From contig NW_005178981.1 of assembly GCF_000350225.1 (NCBI RefSeq), positions 62,001-126,000 on the forward strand: a stretch of 64,000 nucleotides of DNA. The letters are read 5' to 3'. Source of the DNA: Chondrus crispus. Taxonomy: Eukaryota > Rhodophyta > Florideophyceae > Gigartinales > Gigartinaceae. The notes beneath the pieces are model-generated. The model saw only the letters and a program-made list of their open reading frames with translations. It ran no database searches and was not told the origin of the DNA. A program made the translations under genes and the position numbers. Within the stretch, counting starts at the first letter, position 1. Each line of letters begins with the position of its first letter. Below, piece after piece: positions 48,009 to 57,066 of this stretch.

Positions 48009-50575
48009 GGCGAGAAATTGTGAAGAACGAGGACTTTGTGGAGAATGCGATGCGAAACCAAGTGCCGTCCCAGAGACAGGGGCGAGTTAATGTGGAAGGC
48101 ACTTTGTTCCTAGCAAGATTGAAGGATGTCGAAGATTTGTTGGAAAGTGAAGTGGTGGAAGAGAGGAACATCGGGAACGACCGACCGAGCGATCATGGGA
48201 GCGGCGAGCACATCGAGAATGGGAGCGGACAAGACGGCGAGTACGGGAGTGTTCGAAAGCGACGCCGGATAGTAATGTCAGAGGGTAGTGAGGATCAGAA
48301 TGGAAGCAGGGATTTAGACCTGCATTGCCAAGAAGATGCTCAGCATGTGCCGGGGAAATATGTATGGCGAGAGGGGCTAGCATTTGATGACACTATGCCT
48401 GAAGAGCTGCATTCTGGTGCCGTAGGGCCTGCGCCGAGTGCAAAGGAGTCTCTTGCGAGTGGTGAAATGAGAGCAAATCACGCCGTGCTACGACCAAACG
48501 CAGAAAAGGGGATTACACGGTTTCTAGACACATTGTTTCTGCCTCCGCGTCATCGTGCGAATGTGATGCTCCAGGACACGACGATTCTTGAGGCGAATCA
48601 CTCTGAAGTGTATCGATGTGCGGCGCATAACTACTATTTGTTGCGTCAACACGAGGTGGGTGGTCATGCAGATGGCGGGATGCAGGGCGAGGGCGAGGCT
48701 GCTAGAAGGTTGAAAATTGGAGACGGCATTGATGCAGTTGCGCTCGTGTACTTTGGGCGTTGCAAGGAGAAACTAATGCAACGGGGGTACTGTGTGTTAG
48801 ATGGATTTGTGGGAGATGAACTGTCCTCAAGCGCGAGCGGCTTGGAAAAGAAAGCGATGAGACTGGAGTTGGCGGAACTTTTCGAAGCAATCCGATCAAC
48901 TTTTCCTGGTTTGGATTGCTTGAAAAGTGGTGGGGCCCAAAAGGGTCGTGCACTTTGGGAGCTCGATGACTGCGGCGACGGGACTGGACGGGCCTACGCT
49001 TGTGCAACAACAAACCATGGGGCCATGAAATTTATGGAGGAAACTAGTGGAGTGTGGATGTGTTTGAAAAGGTCACTACTAGATGCGAGGATCGGACAGA
49101 CAATGGCGGCACTTGGGGTTTGGGATAATGGAGGTGTCGTTAACAAGATGTACGCGCCGGAAACAGGTGGAAGATGGAAGTTGACCGTGGAAGGATGTGT
49201 ACGTCAGGAGCTGCACAGTGATTTTGGGATTGACAGAATGCGTGAAGGTGCAGTTGGGCTTGGGGCGTTGAATGAGAGACAGTTGAAGAGCCCAGGGTTC
49301 TTTACTGTCACGACGGCATCGCAAGAGGCGGAGGTGTGGGTGTGTCCATTCTCGCATCACTTGTTGCGTATGGCCGGAGAGGGGCAGGTTGCGGCGTTAT
49401 CAAAGGGACTGAACGTTTTCAAGGTCAGAGTCCCACCGTTCTCTATCCTTGTGGGGAGGGGAGACTTGATGTATTCTGATGGGGCGTTTCACGACTATCG
49501 CAAGAGTGATCCAGTCCTTCGTTATTGCTTGTACTTTGTGCCAGCAGACTGTGAGGAGCCATCAGGGTATCATGTTCAGCCAGGGTTCAACCCGCAATTC
49601 CACAAGTGTGAAGAGGGAGAAGAAAAGGTTGCCGTGGAGGAGGAAGCGGAGGCGGAGGCAGAGGCAGAGGCAGAAGCGGAAGCCGAGAGAAAGAGTGGAG
49701 ACTGGGGACATGTTTTGGATACAGTTGACATGTCGAAGTTGAAGTTGAGGCGTAGCAGACGCCTGGGCTCGCACGGGGCCTTGGATGACTCTGTTGATGC
49801 GAAGCTCAGCGTGGGGGCTAAAGAGGTAGAGGTAGCATTGCAGGCGCTTTCGACGGCAGAAAGAAAGTCAGTGAACGCGTTGACGGCGCGAAAGCTTTCT
49901 ATGGAAGACAAGATTACGTTCATCGAGGAGGCAAAGATCTGGTTGAGGGTGAAGGATTTCAATCAATTGCTCGACAAGCAATGGCTGGGTGATGAGATCA
50001 TGAATGCGTTTCTAGCATTAGTGAACGATCGATACGGGATGAGACAGAGTCCTCGTGTATATGTGATGTCAACCATGTTTACTGTCCGACTATGTGGGTC
50101 AGAATTCCAAAAGTACGATTACGGTGGGGTGAAAAACTGGTTATCAGCTGCCAAGATTTCGGTTGAGGGGTTGGACAAGATCTTAGTGCCTACGCATGTT
50201 GAAGGTCAGCATTGGGTGCTTATTTCTGTAGACATTCGCCGCAAAAAGATTTTGTACTTGGACTCGCTTCAGGCGGAAGATAAGTTCAAAGTGATGGAAC
50301 GCGCTTTGCAATGGCTCCGTGATGAAGTGAGCGATAAGTGTACAAAACAGCACCGAGACGCGTTTGGTGACATCAATACAAGGGAAAGAGTAACGAACCC
50401 GCCATACACCCTCGAGCAGCTCGATTTGGAATCTTGTGAAGTGTTTGTGCTCTTCATGGTTTACTTCATAGCTCGCGGAAAGTCTCCAGCATTCAAGCAG
50501 AGTGATATCAAGACGTTGAGGCGCCGGGCTGCGCTGTTTCTAAAAGATGGTTTTCCTCCAGAAAAATCGAGTTGA
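47954..50575 (+). CDS. 2OG dioxygenase-like and C-terminal Ulp1 protease
   Basis: Open frame of 873 codons without a nearby ATG at its start. Residues 140-370 align with the linker and pre-dioxygenase part of the array gene. Residues 400-535 are the dioxygenase-like beta-helix with HSD at 421-423 and LRY near 522-524, but the distal His is replaced (GDLMYSDG, where the array gene has GDVFHAG). A Glu/Ala repeat (560-580) leads to a clear Ulp1/C48 protease at 660-845: WLGDEI (677-682), HW (753-754), YLD (Asp 770), Gln 822 and Cys 828 in ESCEVF. Here the protease is C-terminal, whereas in the array gene it is N-terminal. The protease appears competent; the oxygenase probably not a canonical Fe(II) site. 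Confidence 0.75.
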   Translation: MACWHYRRHCKRRWLGRLRREIVKNEDFVENAMRNQVPSQRQGRVNVEGTLFLARLKDVEDLLESEVVEERNIGNDRPSDHGSGEHIENGSGQDGEYGSVRKRRRIVMSEGSEDQNGSRDLDLHCQEDAQHVPGKYVWREGLAFDDTMPEELHSGAVGPAPSAKESLASGEMRANHAVLRPNAEKGITRFLDTLFLPPRHRANVMLQDTTILEANHSEVYRCAAHNYYLLRQHEVGGHADGGMQGEGEAARRLKIGDGIDAVALVYFGRCKEKLMQRGYCVLDGFVGDELSSSASGLEKKAMRLELAELFEAIRSTFPGLDCLKSGGAQKGRALWELDDCGDGTGRAYACATTNHGAMKFMEETSGVWMCLKRSLLDARIGQTMAALGVWDNGGVVNKMYAPETGGRWKLTVEGCVRQELHSDFGIDRMREGAVGLGALNERQLKSPGFFTVTTASQEAEVWVCPFSHHLLRMAGEGQVAALSKGLNVFKVRVPPFSILVGRGDLMYSDGAFHDYRKSDPVLRYCLYFVPADCEEPSGYHVQPGFNPQFHKCEEGEEKVAVEEEAEAEAEAEAEAEAERKSGDWGHVLDTVDMSKLKLRRSRRLGSHGALDDSVDAKLSVGAKEVEVALQALSTAERKSVNALTARKLSMEDKITFIEEAKIWLRVKDFNQLLDKQWLGDEIMNAFLALVNDRYGMRQSPRVYVMSTMFTVRLCGSEFQKYDYGGVKNWLSAAKISVEGLDKILVPTHVEGQHWVLISVDIRRKKILYLDSLQAEDKFKVMERALQWLRDEVSDKCTKQHRDAFGDINTRERVTNPPYTLEQLDLESCEVFVLFMVYFIARGKSPAFKQSDIKTLRRRAALFLKDGFPPEKSS

Positions 50576-50999
50576 GGGAAAGTCATTGCTTTCCAGTCAA
50601 CACAACAGTCGATCCAAGACGGAAATAATGTAGCGACGAAGAAGATAGCCTCAGTATTTACATGTTTATTAGACGTTGAGGGTTGAAAATTACTGAAATG
50701 GTGTCGTATCTGACTTTTTAAATGACGTGCAGAAGCTCTAGACGTGCAGAAGCTCTAGACGCACAAGCGGACTCTTTACATTGTTCCCCGAACTAAGCTA
50801 GTCCTTTGTCAAAATCGCTAATTGGCAGCGAGCGCGTGGTATTTCCAAACTGTGCGCGCACAGTTTCGATTTCAATACTACAGTACAGCATCATGGAGTG
50901 TAAGGTGAAGTGTAAGTATTAAGCGAAATCCAAAGTCACTGTAATTCACTTCAATCTATAACTTGTATTTCTTTATCTCGTACGCTTCTTTCTTACGTC
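50576..50999. other. Intergenic region between convergent genes
   Basis: Separates the plus-strand stop at 50575 from the minus-strand stop at 51000. It contains a direct repeat GACGTGCAGAAGCTCTAGAC near 50725-50760 and the palindrome described next. TGTAGCGAC at 50629 also occurs in the 3' region of the terminal array gene (45042). Confidence 0.45.
50847..50866. repeat. Perfect 20-bp palindrome of a dispersed motif
   Basis: AAACTGTGCGCGCACAGTTT. The right half with its 3' extension (CACAGTTTCGATTTCA) recurs as CACAGTTTTGATTTCA at 57296, and a related hairpin with 13-base perfect arms is at 57037-57066. Confidence 0.8.
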
Positions 51000-53252
51000 C
51001 TATCCGACATGGTCTGGTTGCATGCTGTTGATGAATGGCTTCAATATTTCCCTTGCAGATGTAATGAGAGTAATGAAGGCATCGAATTCCGGGAGATTCT
51101 CTCGGTAGGTATCTGGTAGTGTAAGTTTGATAGTTTCAGCTAGACGGGTTGATTCCTCTTGTAAAGTGAGAAGCTTCCGCATGTTACTGTCATAGTTTCC
51201 CTGACGCTCATCACGTTTTCCAAGATGACAGGCCAAAGACGATGGCTTTGATTGTGGTGGTGACGGAGTTCTTTCTCTTCCCCGTGTTTCACCCAACTTG
51301 TCGTCATCTTCTTGTTCCTTTTCGATGATTTCTGCATGCGAAGATTGGGCTTGTTCGACGACTTCTTCAGGGGACCGTTCTTCTTTTCCATATTCTGCAC
51401 GCGAAAATTGCGGTGAATATTGCGCTAGCTGGAACACTTCATCCAATTTGCCGTCATCTTCTTGCCCCTTTTCGATGATTTCTACACGCGAAGATTGGGC
51501 TTGTTCGACGACTTCTTCAGGGGACTGTTCTTCTTTTCTATCTTCTGCACACGAATGCGGTGAATATTGCGTTTGCTGGAACATTTGCTCAGACGGCTGT
51601 TCTTCTTCGACATCCTCTGCAGACGAAGATTGCGGGGAGTATTGCGCTTGTTCGATAAGTTCTTCAGGCGACTGATGAGCTCTTGGCCGTGTGTCGTCTA
51701 CTTCATCCACGTCTTCCACCTCATACAATTTCTCCCCCTCGCCCACTTTCTCCACCTCATATACTTTTTCCATCTCATGTACTTGTTCTTCAAGAAGTTT
51801 CGCACGCGAGGATTCCGGTTGTTCGGTCACCTCTTCAGGTGATTGTGGTTGTCTTTTGATTGGAAGATCTGAAACTGGAGGACGACGAGGAACACGCGGT
51901 AAAGAATCCGCCGCTCTTTGCACTTGTTCCAAATGCTCATTTTGCACACTTTGCCGTTTTTCGCGTGGCTGTGGCAGAGGAGGTAATAAAACCTCAAATC
52001 TGCGTTTCCAACCTCGAGTTCGCGGTCGCGGTGCAGTGTTGGTCTGAACACCAGACGCAGGTCCATGTCTTGGTTGCTTTTGCGTTCCAAGTGGAGGTCG
52101 TCGGGGAGCAGGTTCCTGCTCTTTTGAGAGGACCTTGATGTGTTCCTCGGACACCACCTGAAGTTGGCGTGGAGGTTCGCCCGCCAACTCTTCTTCCACT
52201 GCTCTTTTAACACGTTTCATAACAATGTTCGGATTCGGCGAAGATGTCATCATCTGTCGATATCGTTCAAGTTGCAGTTGTCTAGCCTCACGAGTACTGG
52301 CAGGTGCGTTGTTCTTTTTGCACACGCACTTCCATTCCACAGCCACTTTTTCAGCGATATCGTCGTTGGTCTTCTTTGCCACAAGTATGATATCGTCCAG
52401 TGTTTTCCGTCCCTCGCTATCACCAGGGTCAGTCGAGAGAGCAAGGTGACCCAATGTAACGCTTTCCCAGTCTATGCTGAGGTGGTCCTCGAGACAAGCG
52501 AGAAAACAGTTTAAAATGGATTCTGTCTTAAACATTTTCTTCCCAAGGTACCGGTTGTCCCGAAACGTGAAGATCTTTTGGGTTTTGCGATGTTTTTTCA
52601 GTTTTCGCATGATATCTAACCCGTTTCTTGTCATGCAAACTCTGCGAATAGCTAGGACGCGAGCTGCGCCAGAGGCGAAGGGAGCGAACAAAAAATCTTC
52701 ATGACCGTTTTGGGCGTTCTTCTCCGTGAAGAATTCTGCACCATAAAGGGCCTCTCCGATGACATCCTGAACTAACTCGCGTTGTTTTCCATTCTGATGA
52801 AGACCCAGTTTTTGATCGACAACGTTGCGAATCGTCGGTAGCATGCCCTTAAAATTGATGCACTGCTCAATCAGCGGGATACGTTTTCGAGCAGGCTGTT
52901 TCACACGGATCCTTACAGATGCTAACCAAATGGTGTTTGCATCTATTTCCATCTCGTCCGGAAGTTCTCCTACGCGTGCCATAACAAACTCTTGGCACAA
53001 GCTCTGAGCGACACGCACCCGGTGGTTTCCTTCGATGATAAAGTAGATCCCACGCCAGCGCAATGAATCTGCTGGCTCATGATCTAGAACGCCGTGGATA
53101 GCAGATGACAGAAGTAGACGTCTGAGATTACCCATATCCACTTGGCGACGAGCACAGGTGAGTACACAACGTGTCGTTTCGATCAGCTTAGCCTTCGCCC
53201 CTCTCCTGTACATCTCCTTGACAGCCTCTTCGACGACGCTTAGGTTTTGCAT
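51000..53252 (-). CDS. ParB/DGQHR-like protein with acidic repeats
   Basis: 750 codons from ATG 53252. Residues 5-95 are ParB-like: a helix (VVEEAVKEMYRRGAKAKLI), then YFIIEGNHRVRVAQSL with the EGNHR motif at 74-78, replacing DGRHR of its neighbours. Residues 140-330 form a globular region I do not recognise. Residues 380-450 are Pro/Arg-rich and basic (RPRTRGWKRR). From 470 on the chain is Glu/Gln-rich, with heptad-like EVEKV repeats and two 50-residue units (SPEEVVEQAQSS..EIIEK.QEDD) separated by 150 bp (51489 and 51339). Transcribed towards the 46.8-kb gene. Likely a DNA- or chromatin-associated protein by composition; function unknown. The lack of an N-terminal strand suggests the ParB-like module is shortened. 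Confidence 0.7.
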   Translation of the reverse strand: MQNLSVVEEAVKEMYRRGAKAKLIETTRCVLTCARRQVDMGNLRRLLLSSAIHGVLDHEPADSLRWRGIYFIIEGNHRVRVAQSLCQEFVMARVGELPDEMEIDANTIWLASVRIRVKQPARKRIPLIEQCINFKGMLPTIRNVVDQKLGLHQNGKQRELVQDVIGEALYGAEFFTEKNAQNGHEDFLFAPFASGAARVLAIRRVCMTRNGLDIMRKLKKHRKTQKIFTFRDNRYLGKKMFKTESILNCFLACLEDHLSIDWESVTLGHLALSTDPGDSEGRKTLDDIILVAKKTNDDIAEKVAVEWKCVCKKNNAPASTREARQLQLERYRQMMTSSPNPNIVMKRVKRAVEEELAGEPPRQLQVVSEEHIKVLSKEQEPAPRRPPLGTQKQPRHGPASGVQTNTAPRPRTRGWKRRFEVLLPPLPQPREKRQSVQNEHLEQVQRAADSLPRVPRRPPVSDLPIKRQPQSPEEVTEQPESSRAKLLEEQVHEMEKVYEVEKVGEGEKLYEVEDVDEVDDTRPRAHQSPEELIEQAQYSPQSSSAEDVEEEQPSEQMFQQTQYSPHSCAEDRKEEQSPEEVVEQAQSSRVEIIEKGQEDDGKLDEVFQLAQYSPQFSRAEYGKEERSPEEVVEQAQSSHAEIIEKEQEDDDKLGETRGRERTPSPPQSKPSSLACHLGKRDERQGNYDSNMRKLLTLQEESTRLAETIKLTLPDTYRENLPEFDAFITLITSAREILKPFINSMQPDHVG
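51330..51640 (-). repeat. 150-bp coding repeats in the ParB-like gene
   Basis: Two well-matched 150-bp units plus a weaker third, in frame, each encoding a 50-residue SPEEVVEQAQSS module followed by an Ala-Gln-Tyr-Ser-Pro patch. Confidence 0.75.
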
Positions 53253-54038
53253 GTTTCGTGGTGCTAAGAGGGAATTAGGGAGATGTATTAGAGAGATGTA
53301 TTAGAGAGATGTAAAGAGTGTTAACAACCGGAGATCTGTGGTAAAGGGCAAGGGGAGTAGGGAGAGGGAAGAAGTGTAAACAGGCCTGGATTTGCGGTGA
53401 AGGCCAACGGGATTAGGGATCCGGAGAGAGTGTTAACAACCAGGGATTTGCGGAGTGTGAAGATGCGTTGTTCGCCACAATGGGGTTGAAAGCATGGTAC
53501 GGAGAAAGCTTGTTGGTTTGAAATGTGCAAGCAGGTGTGGTCTTTGATGTTCACCCTCCATAAATTACCAAGAAATCCTAAATCTTGTGGTTAACTTTTT
53601 TTATTTGCAACCAGTCACTTTGGGGTGAACATGCTGTGCGCGCATACTGTACCCTTGGGTACCCTTGGGTACTGTACCCTTGGGTACTGTACCCTTGGGT
53701 ACTGTACGTGCAGATACGTGCAGATGCTGTACCCTTCGAAGGGTACGTATACTGGCCGAGGGAATCGCTTTTCTTTCTCGGCGTCGTCGTATATTTTATG
53801 CCGTTAAGTATCCGCCATTTAGCTGCAGCGCTGGAGATGCTCCCAAAGGCGTAAGTGTTTTGAAGTGCTCTTCCACCACAGTTCGTTTTCTCTCATCGCA
53901 ATCTGCATACTTCACACTCCACATTCATTTCTCTCTCAGCCGAGTGCGAGAACGTAGGAAAAAAAACACTGCCCAGTCCGCCCGCTCGCCCGCCGCCACC
54001 CTCCACCGCCGCCGCCGCCACCATCATATCAGAAGACA
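53253..54038. other. Intergenic region with minisatellite, between divergent genes
   Basis: Lies between the minus-strand start at 53252 and the plus-strand start at 54039, so it should hold both promoters. It contains short AGAGAGATGTATT repeats (53278-53311), a 109-bp-spaced pair around GTGTTAACAACC (53319 and 53428), four copies of TACCCTTGGG (53650, 53660, 53675, 53690) and an 18-bp palindrome GTACCCTTCGAAGGGTAC (53729-53746). No gene seen. Confidence 0.5.
53650..53699. repeat. Minisatellite, TACCCTTGGG core
   Basis: Four exact cores spaced 10, 15 and 15 bases apart, followed by a two-copy ACGTGCAGAT repeat and the 18-bp palindrome at 53729. Confidence 0.9.
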
Positions 54039-55763
54039 ATGTCGTCTCCATCTCCGTCCACTCCCGCTTCTTCCATTCATTCTCCGCCTGAATCATCTCC
54101 GTCCACTTCCGCTTCTTCCATTCGTTCTCCGCCTGAATCATCCATCATCCAAGACCGTAGCAAGAGTGGTCCTGAACTTATCGGGCAATCTATGAAGTTT
54201 TCGAGAGAAGCACTCTTGGACTCTGGTGATTGCAATTTCGTACGAGGCCCAGGTAGTGCTAACCAAGAAAGGCAAGGGCGACCGCGTTTAGACGTCAACG
54301 ATTTTACCTTTGCTGAGCAGGTCAACGTTGAGCACATATCTTGGCGCTCCAGCGCTGGCAGAAATGGACGTTGCGGGGACGAAGGTTGGGAGTCTATGGC
54401 CGCTTCTGTCCAAAGAACCGTGCGCGACTCGCATTTTGTTCTCGGAAAATGGACGCAGAAAAGCACTCGAGGGGAAGTAGTCATTGAAGAGGAATCATTT
54501 GCGCTACGAAGAGTCCGTCGCATTTTACAAGATAAGCACCTACACGTTGCGTTTGATCCAATTACAATACCCATGGGTGTGTTTCTGCATTCAACACTGT
54601 TGCTCAACGATGATTCTACAGGCTCGCGACTCGCCGATGCACTGGAAAATCTCAGGTCTTTCGCAAGGGCATTGTGTCCGAGATTTGTGGTAGCCGATAT
54701 ACATGTCTTCGAGCTTTCCAAGTGTACGTTTACCCCTTTTTTCGCAGTACCGGGGCCGCTGCACTGTTCATGCAGCACCGTTATTTCTATTATGACAAGG
54801 GGAGGTATTCTCAGCGAAGATCAAATTACAAGGTCGAATGTTCAACAGACGTTTGGGTTTTTTGAGTTGGGGAGTGTTTCTCGAGAAGAGATTGTAAAAA
54901 AGCCCCCCTGTTACACCGGTGAGGCTGTGAGCGTGTTTATGAAGTCGTCTCTTTCTGATCCTGTTGCGTTTGTCAGTGACGGAGGCTTTGCTGTGTTTGA
55001 CTCGGGAAAGCACTACTTCAAGTTTGGCACTGGATCGCTCAACGGTGCAGTGGCGGTACTGTTATTGCGCATTTGCGATTGTGGAAGGTCCAAGTTTTCT
55101 TCTGCGCCAACTGAAGACTTGAAGTTCGTTTGGGAAGAAAACATTCTGCGATACAAACAACATGCATTCCTCGCAAATGGGATCTTTGGGCAAGGAAACC
55201 CGTTCTGCCCGCAGAATGTGCCACGGCTTTGCCGCAATATTCCAGATTCGCCGGAAATACTTGCGGAGAACACGCCGGCGCGACTGAAAATCAAATTCGA
55301 GTCTTGTGAAGGAAGCATTCATAAAGGACGGAACTTTTTTCAAAAGTCTGTTGGAACCCCTGTTTTTCTACTTGCAGAAGTGTCTAATCGGCTGAATGGC
55401 GACCACTGGGAGGAGGTGTGCGGCACTGGAATAATTGTTGAAACATCTTATCATGAGAATGCTCGTTACGTTCGAGCTCATGAACAACAATTTGACTTGC
55501 CGTTTGTTCTTGTGCAAGTGAACGTCTTGCGAAAAGATACAGGAAACGTTCCGTTTGCAACTATGTTCCATGACAGCACGGGGCGTAAGGTAGAATTCAT
55601 GAAGGACGTTGTGCCGTCAAGTGATGAGAGTTATCCATGGGATGCCTCTTTGCTCCGAGTTCAACTGTTTTCTACCACGGAAATAACAGATGACGATAAG
55701 GCATTTTCGTCCACTCTAAGCGCGACTCGCAGTCCTTCGAATGGAGATCAAAAGATCAAATAG
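54039..55763 (+). CDS. Unrecognised protein with Ser/Pro repeat N-terminus
   Basis: 574 codons from ATG 54039. Residues 4-34 are two 15-residue Ser/Pro-rich repeats (45-bp units at 54051 and 54096). The remainder looks globular: alternating hydrophobic strands, Cys-containing segments (FCPQNVPRLCRNIP), and no transmembrane helix or signal peptide. I recognise no domain. It is followed by AATAAA 22 bases after the stop and lies divergently from the ParB-like gene, sharing its promoter region. Single exon and continuous frame argue that it is a real gene. Confidence 0.6.
   Translation: MSSPSPSTPASSIHSPPESSPSTSASSIRSPPESSIIQDRSKSGPELIGQSMKFSREALLDSGDCNFVRGPGSANQERQGRPRLDVNDFTFAEQVNVEHISWRSSAGRNGRCGDEGWESMAASVQRTVRDSHFVLGKWTQKSTRGEVVIEEESFALRRVRRILQDKHLHVAFDPITIPMGVFLHSTLLLNDDSTGSRLADALENLRSFARALCPRFVVADIHVFELSKCTFTPFFAVPGPLHCSCSTVISIMTRGGILSEDQITRSNVQQTFGFFELGSVSREEIVKKPPCYTGEAVSVFMKSSLSDPVAFVSDGGFAVFDSGKHYFKFGTGSLNGAVAVLLLRICDCGRSKFSSAPTEDLKFVWEENILRYKQHAFLANGIFGQGNPFCPQNVPRLCRNIPDSPEILAENTPARLKIKFESCEGSIHKGRNFFQKSVGTPVFLLAEVSNRLNGDHWEEVCGTGIIVETSYHENARYVRAHEQQFDLPFVLVQVNVLRKDTGNVPFATMFHDSTGRKVEFMKDVVPSSDESYPWDASLLRVQLFSTTEITDDDKAFSSTLSATRSPSNGDQKIK
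54051..54140 (+). repeat. 45-bp coding repeat, two copies
   Basis: In-frame duplication encoding SPSTxASSIxSPPES twice; the copies differ at a few bases. Confidence 0.85.
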
Positions 55764-55784
55764 AAAGTTGGTGTAGTTTTGAAA

Positions 55785-55790
55785 AATAAA
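55785..55790 (+). terminator. Poly(A) signal
   Basis: AATAAA 22 bases after the stop at 55763; close to the stop but the only such signal there. Confidence 0.5.
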
Positions 55791-55898
55791 ATCTTTTCTA
55801 TGATGTTTTAATCGTTTAGAACAATGGTACTGCTCAACCCCGCGTCCTTAGGACGCGATCTGAGAACATTACAGTGTCAGACGCTTGAACCGGCAAAA

Positions 55899-55997
55899 TG
55901 CGACATTCATATGTTGGACTTCCACTTGATGCGCTCTTAGCTTTTATCCCGGTTTACGGCCCCTCGTTCGATTTTTTCCGGCCACCGTTAATTTTCT
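55899..55997 (+). pseudogene. Short coding relic sharing LPxDALLAFIPVY
   Basis: The frame reading YVGLPLDALLAFIPVYGPSF and ending at a stop at about 56006 matches a minus-strand reading at about 61490-61420 (LRLPVDALLAFIPVYSSSF). Outside this block the similarity fades. It looks like the end of a diverged duplicate of the same unknown gene. Confidence 0.45.
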
Positions 55998-56006
55998 CAA
56001 ACAATT

Positions 56007-56292
56007 AGACCAATGGCAGTGTGGTTCCGTGAACTCCGATGCCCCCCGATCCCCCGAGGGAGCGGGTGGCCGTCGGAGACTTTATTGCGTTGCGACTACG
56101 GCATGCCCTTTTCCTATGTCTTATTACTGTAGTGTGCCGTACTGTCGTCTGGATGTAACCACAGGCAGTAAGATGACTAGTTAGACCGTGGAACCAAATA
56201 GTAGGTATGGGTTGCAGGCACCAATGCACTCATCTTACTTTTACTGCCCCCTTATATCTTGAAAAGAATGTACTGCATCTTATACCTCGTGT
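56007..56292. other. No recognisable gene
   Basis: Only short frames. An inverted pair AGTAAGATGA / TCATCTTACT lies near 56167 and 56230. Confidence 0.35.
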
Positions 56293-56814
56293 TTATTCGC
56301 AACAAGACTGACTACTACTGCGTTTCGGGAGTAACTGGCTGTAGCATTTCATCCAATTCTTCGCGTCATCTATATCATTCATCTCCATGCTCTGATCACT
56401 GCTTTCGCCATTTGCTCCGCCATCTTCTTCGTAACCGCCTTCGTACCTGCCAAGTATCCAATTGACATCACGACTGCAAAACTTGTACACTGCGGCCGCC
56501 ATCCAAATGATTTCGGTGTACTCTCCGTTTTCCCGAAATGACACGTCGATTTCTGCAACTACCAATTCTGGCATTGGAAAGCAGTGATACATGCTTGTCA
56601 CGCGGCGGAGGTAGTTTAAAGCATCATTATTGCTGCCCGTCCTCGCGGAAGGAGTGGAACGCAACAGGGTACGAGCGAAGGAGTTGGGGTGGATGGACGC
56701 GTGGGAGACCCTGCCCGAGCTGCCAGAGGCGCGCGACCACGTGGGCGGGGCGGGGGTGCGCGGGCGGCTTTCCCTCTTTTTAAATACTGGTACCGAAAAC
56801 AAACCGGTATGCAA
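56293..56814 (-). CDS. Possible small acidic-tailed protein
   Basis: An open frame of 173 codons whose first ATG is internal (in SMYHCFPMPE, about codon 74). The C-terminal 100 residues (MPELVVAEIDVSFRENGEYT, WMAAAVYKFCSRDVNWILG, then an acidic Asn/Asp/Glu stretch) look more protein-like than the Arg/Pro-rich first part. I recognise no family. A TTTAAA run at 56779 could serve as a TATA box on this strand. May also be the last exon of a longer gene or chance. Confidence 0.3.
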   Translation of the reverse strand: MHTGLFSVPVFKKRESRPRTPAPPTWSRASGSSGRVSHASIHPNSFARTLLRSTPSARTGSNNDALNYLRRVTSMYHCFPMPELVVAEIDVSFRENGEYTEIIWMAAAVYKFCSRDVNWILGRYEGGYEEDGGANGESSDQSMEMNDIDDAKNWMKCYSQLLPKRSSSQSCCE

Positions 56815-57066
56815 TTCATACTTTCCTTCCTAGTTCTCGTCCAAGGTGTGAGAGCACAATTTCAAAGGCACCATTGTTCTAATGATGGTAAATACGGTGT
56901 CGTTGTATGATACTGTAATACTCTCGGATCGCGATTACAACAAAGATGTTGTCATCGTGCGAGGACCGAGCTTTCCTGTGTTTGGATTCTGCTACGGAAA
57001 ACAGTTCCGGCATGCAAGTCGTATGTTTTTAATTCTAATCCAAACTGTGGACGCACAGTTTGGATT
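56793..57066 (+). repeat. Pair of diverged direct repeats, about 203 bp apart
   Basis: 56793-56862 and about 56993-57063 share an ordered series of blocks: TACSGAAAACA, CCGG, ATGCAA, a T-rich part, TCCAA and GTGNGAGCACA/GTGGACGCACA, ending in TTT. The second copy ends with a hairpin (arms 57037-57049 and 57054-57066). Confidence 0.55.
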
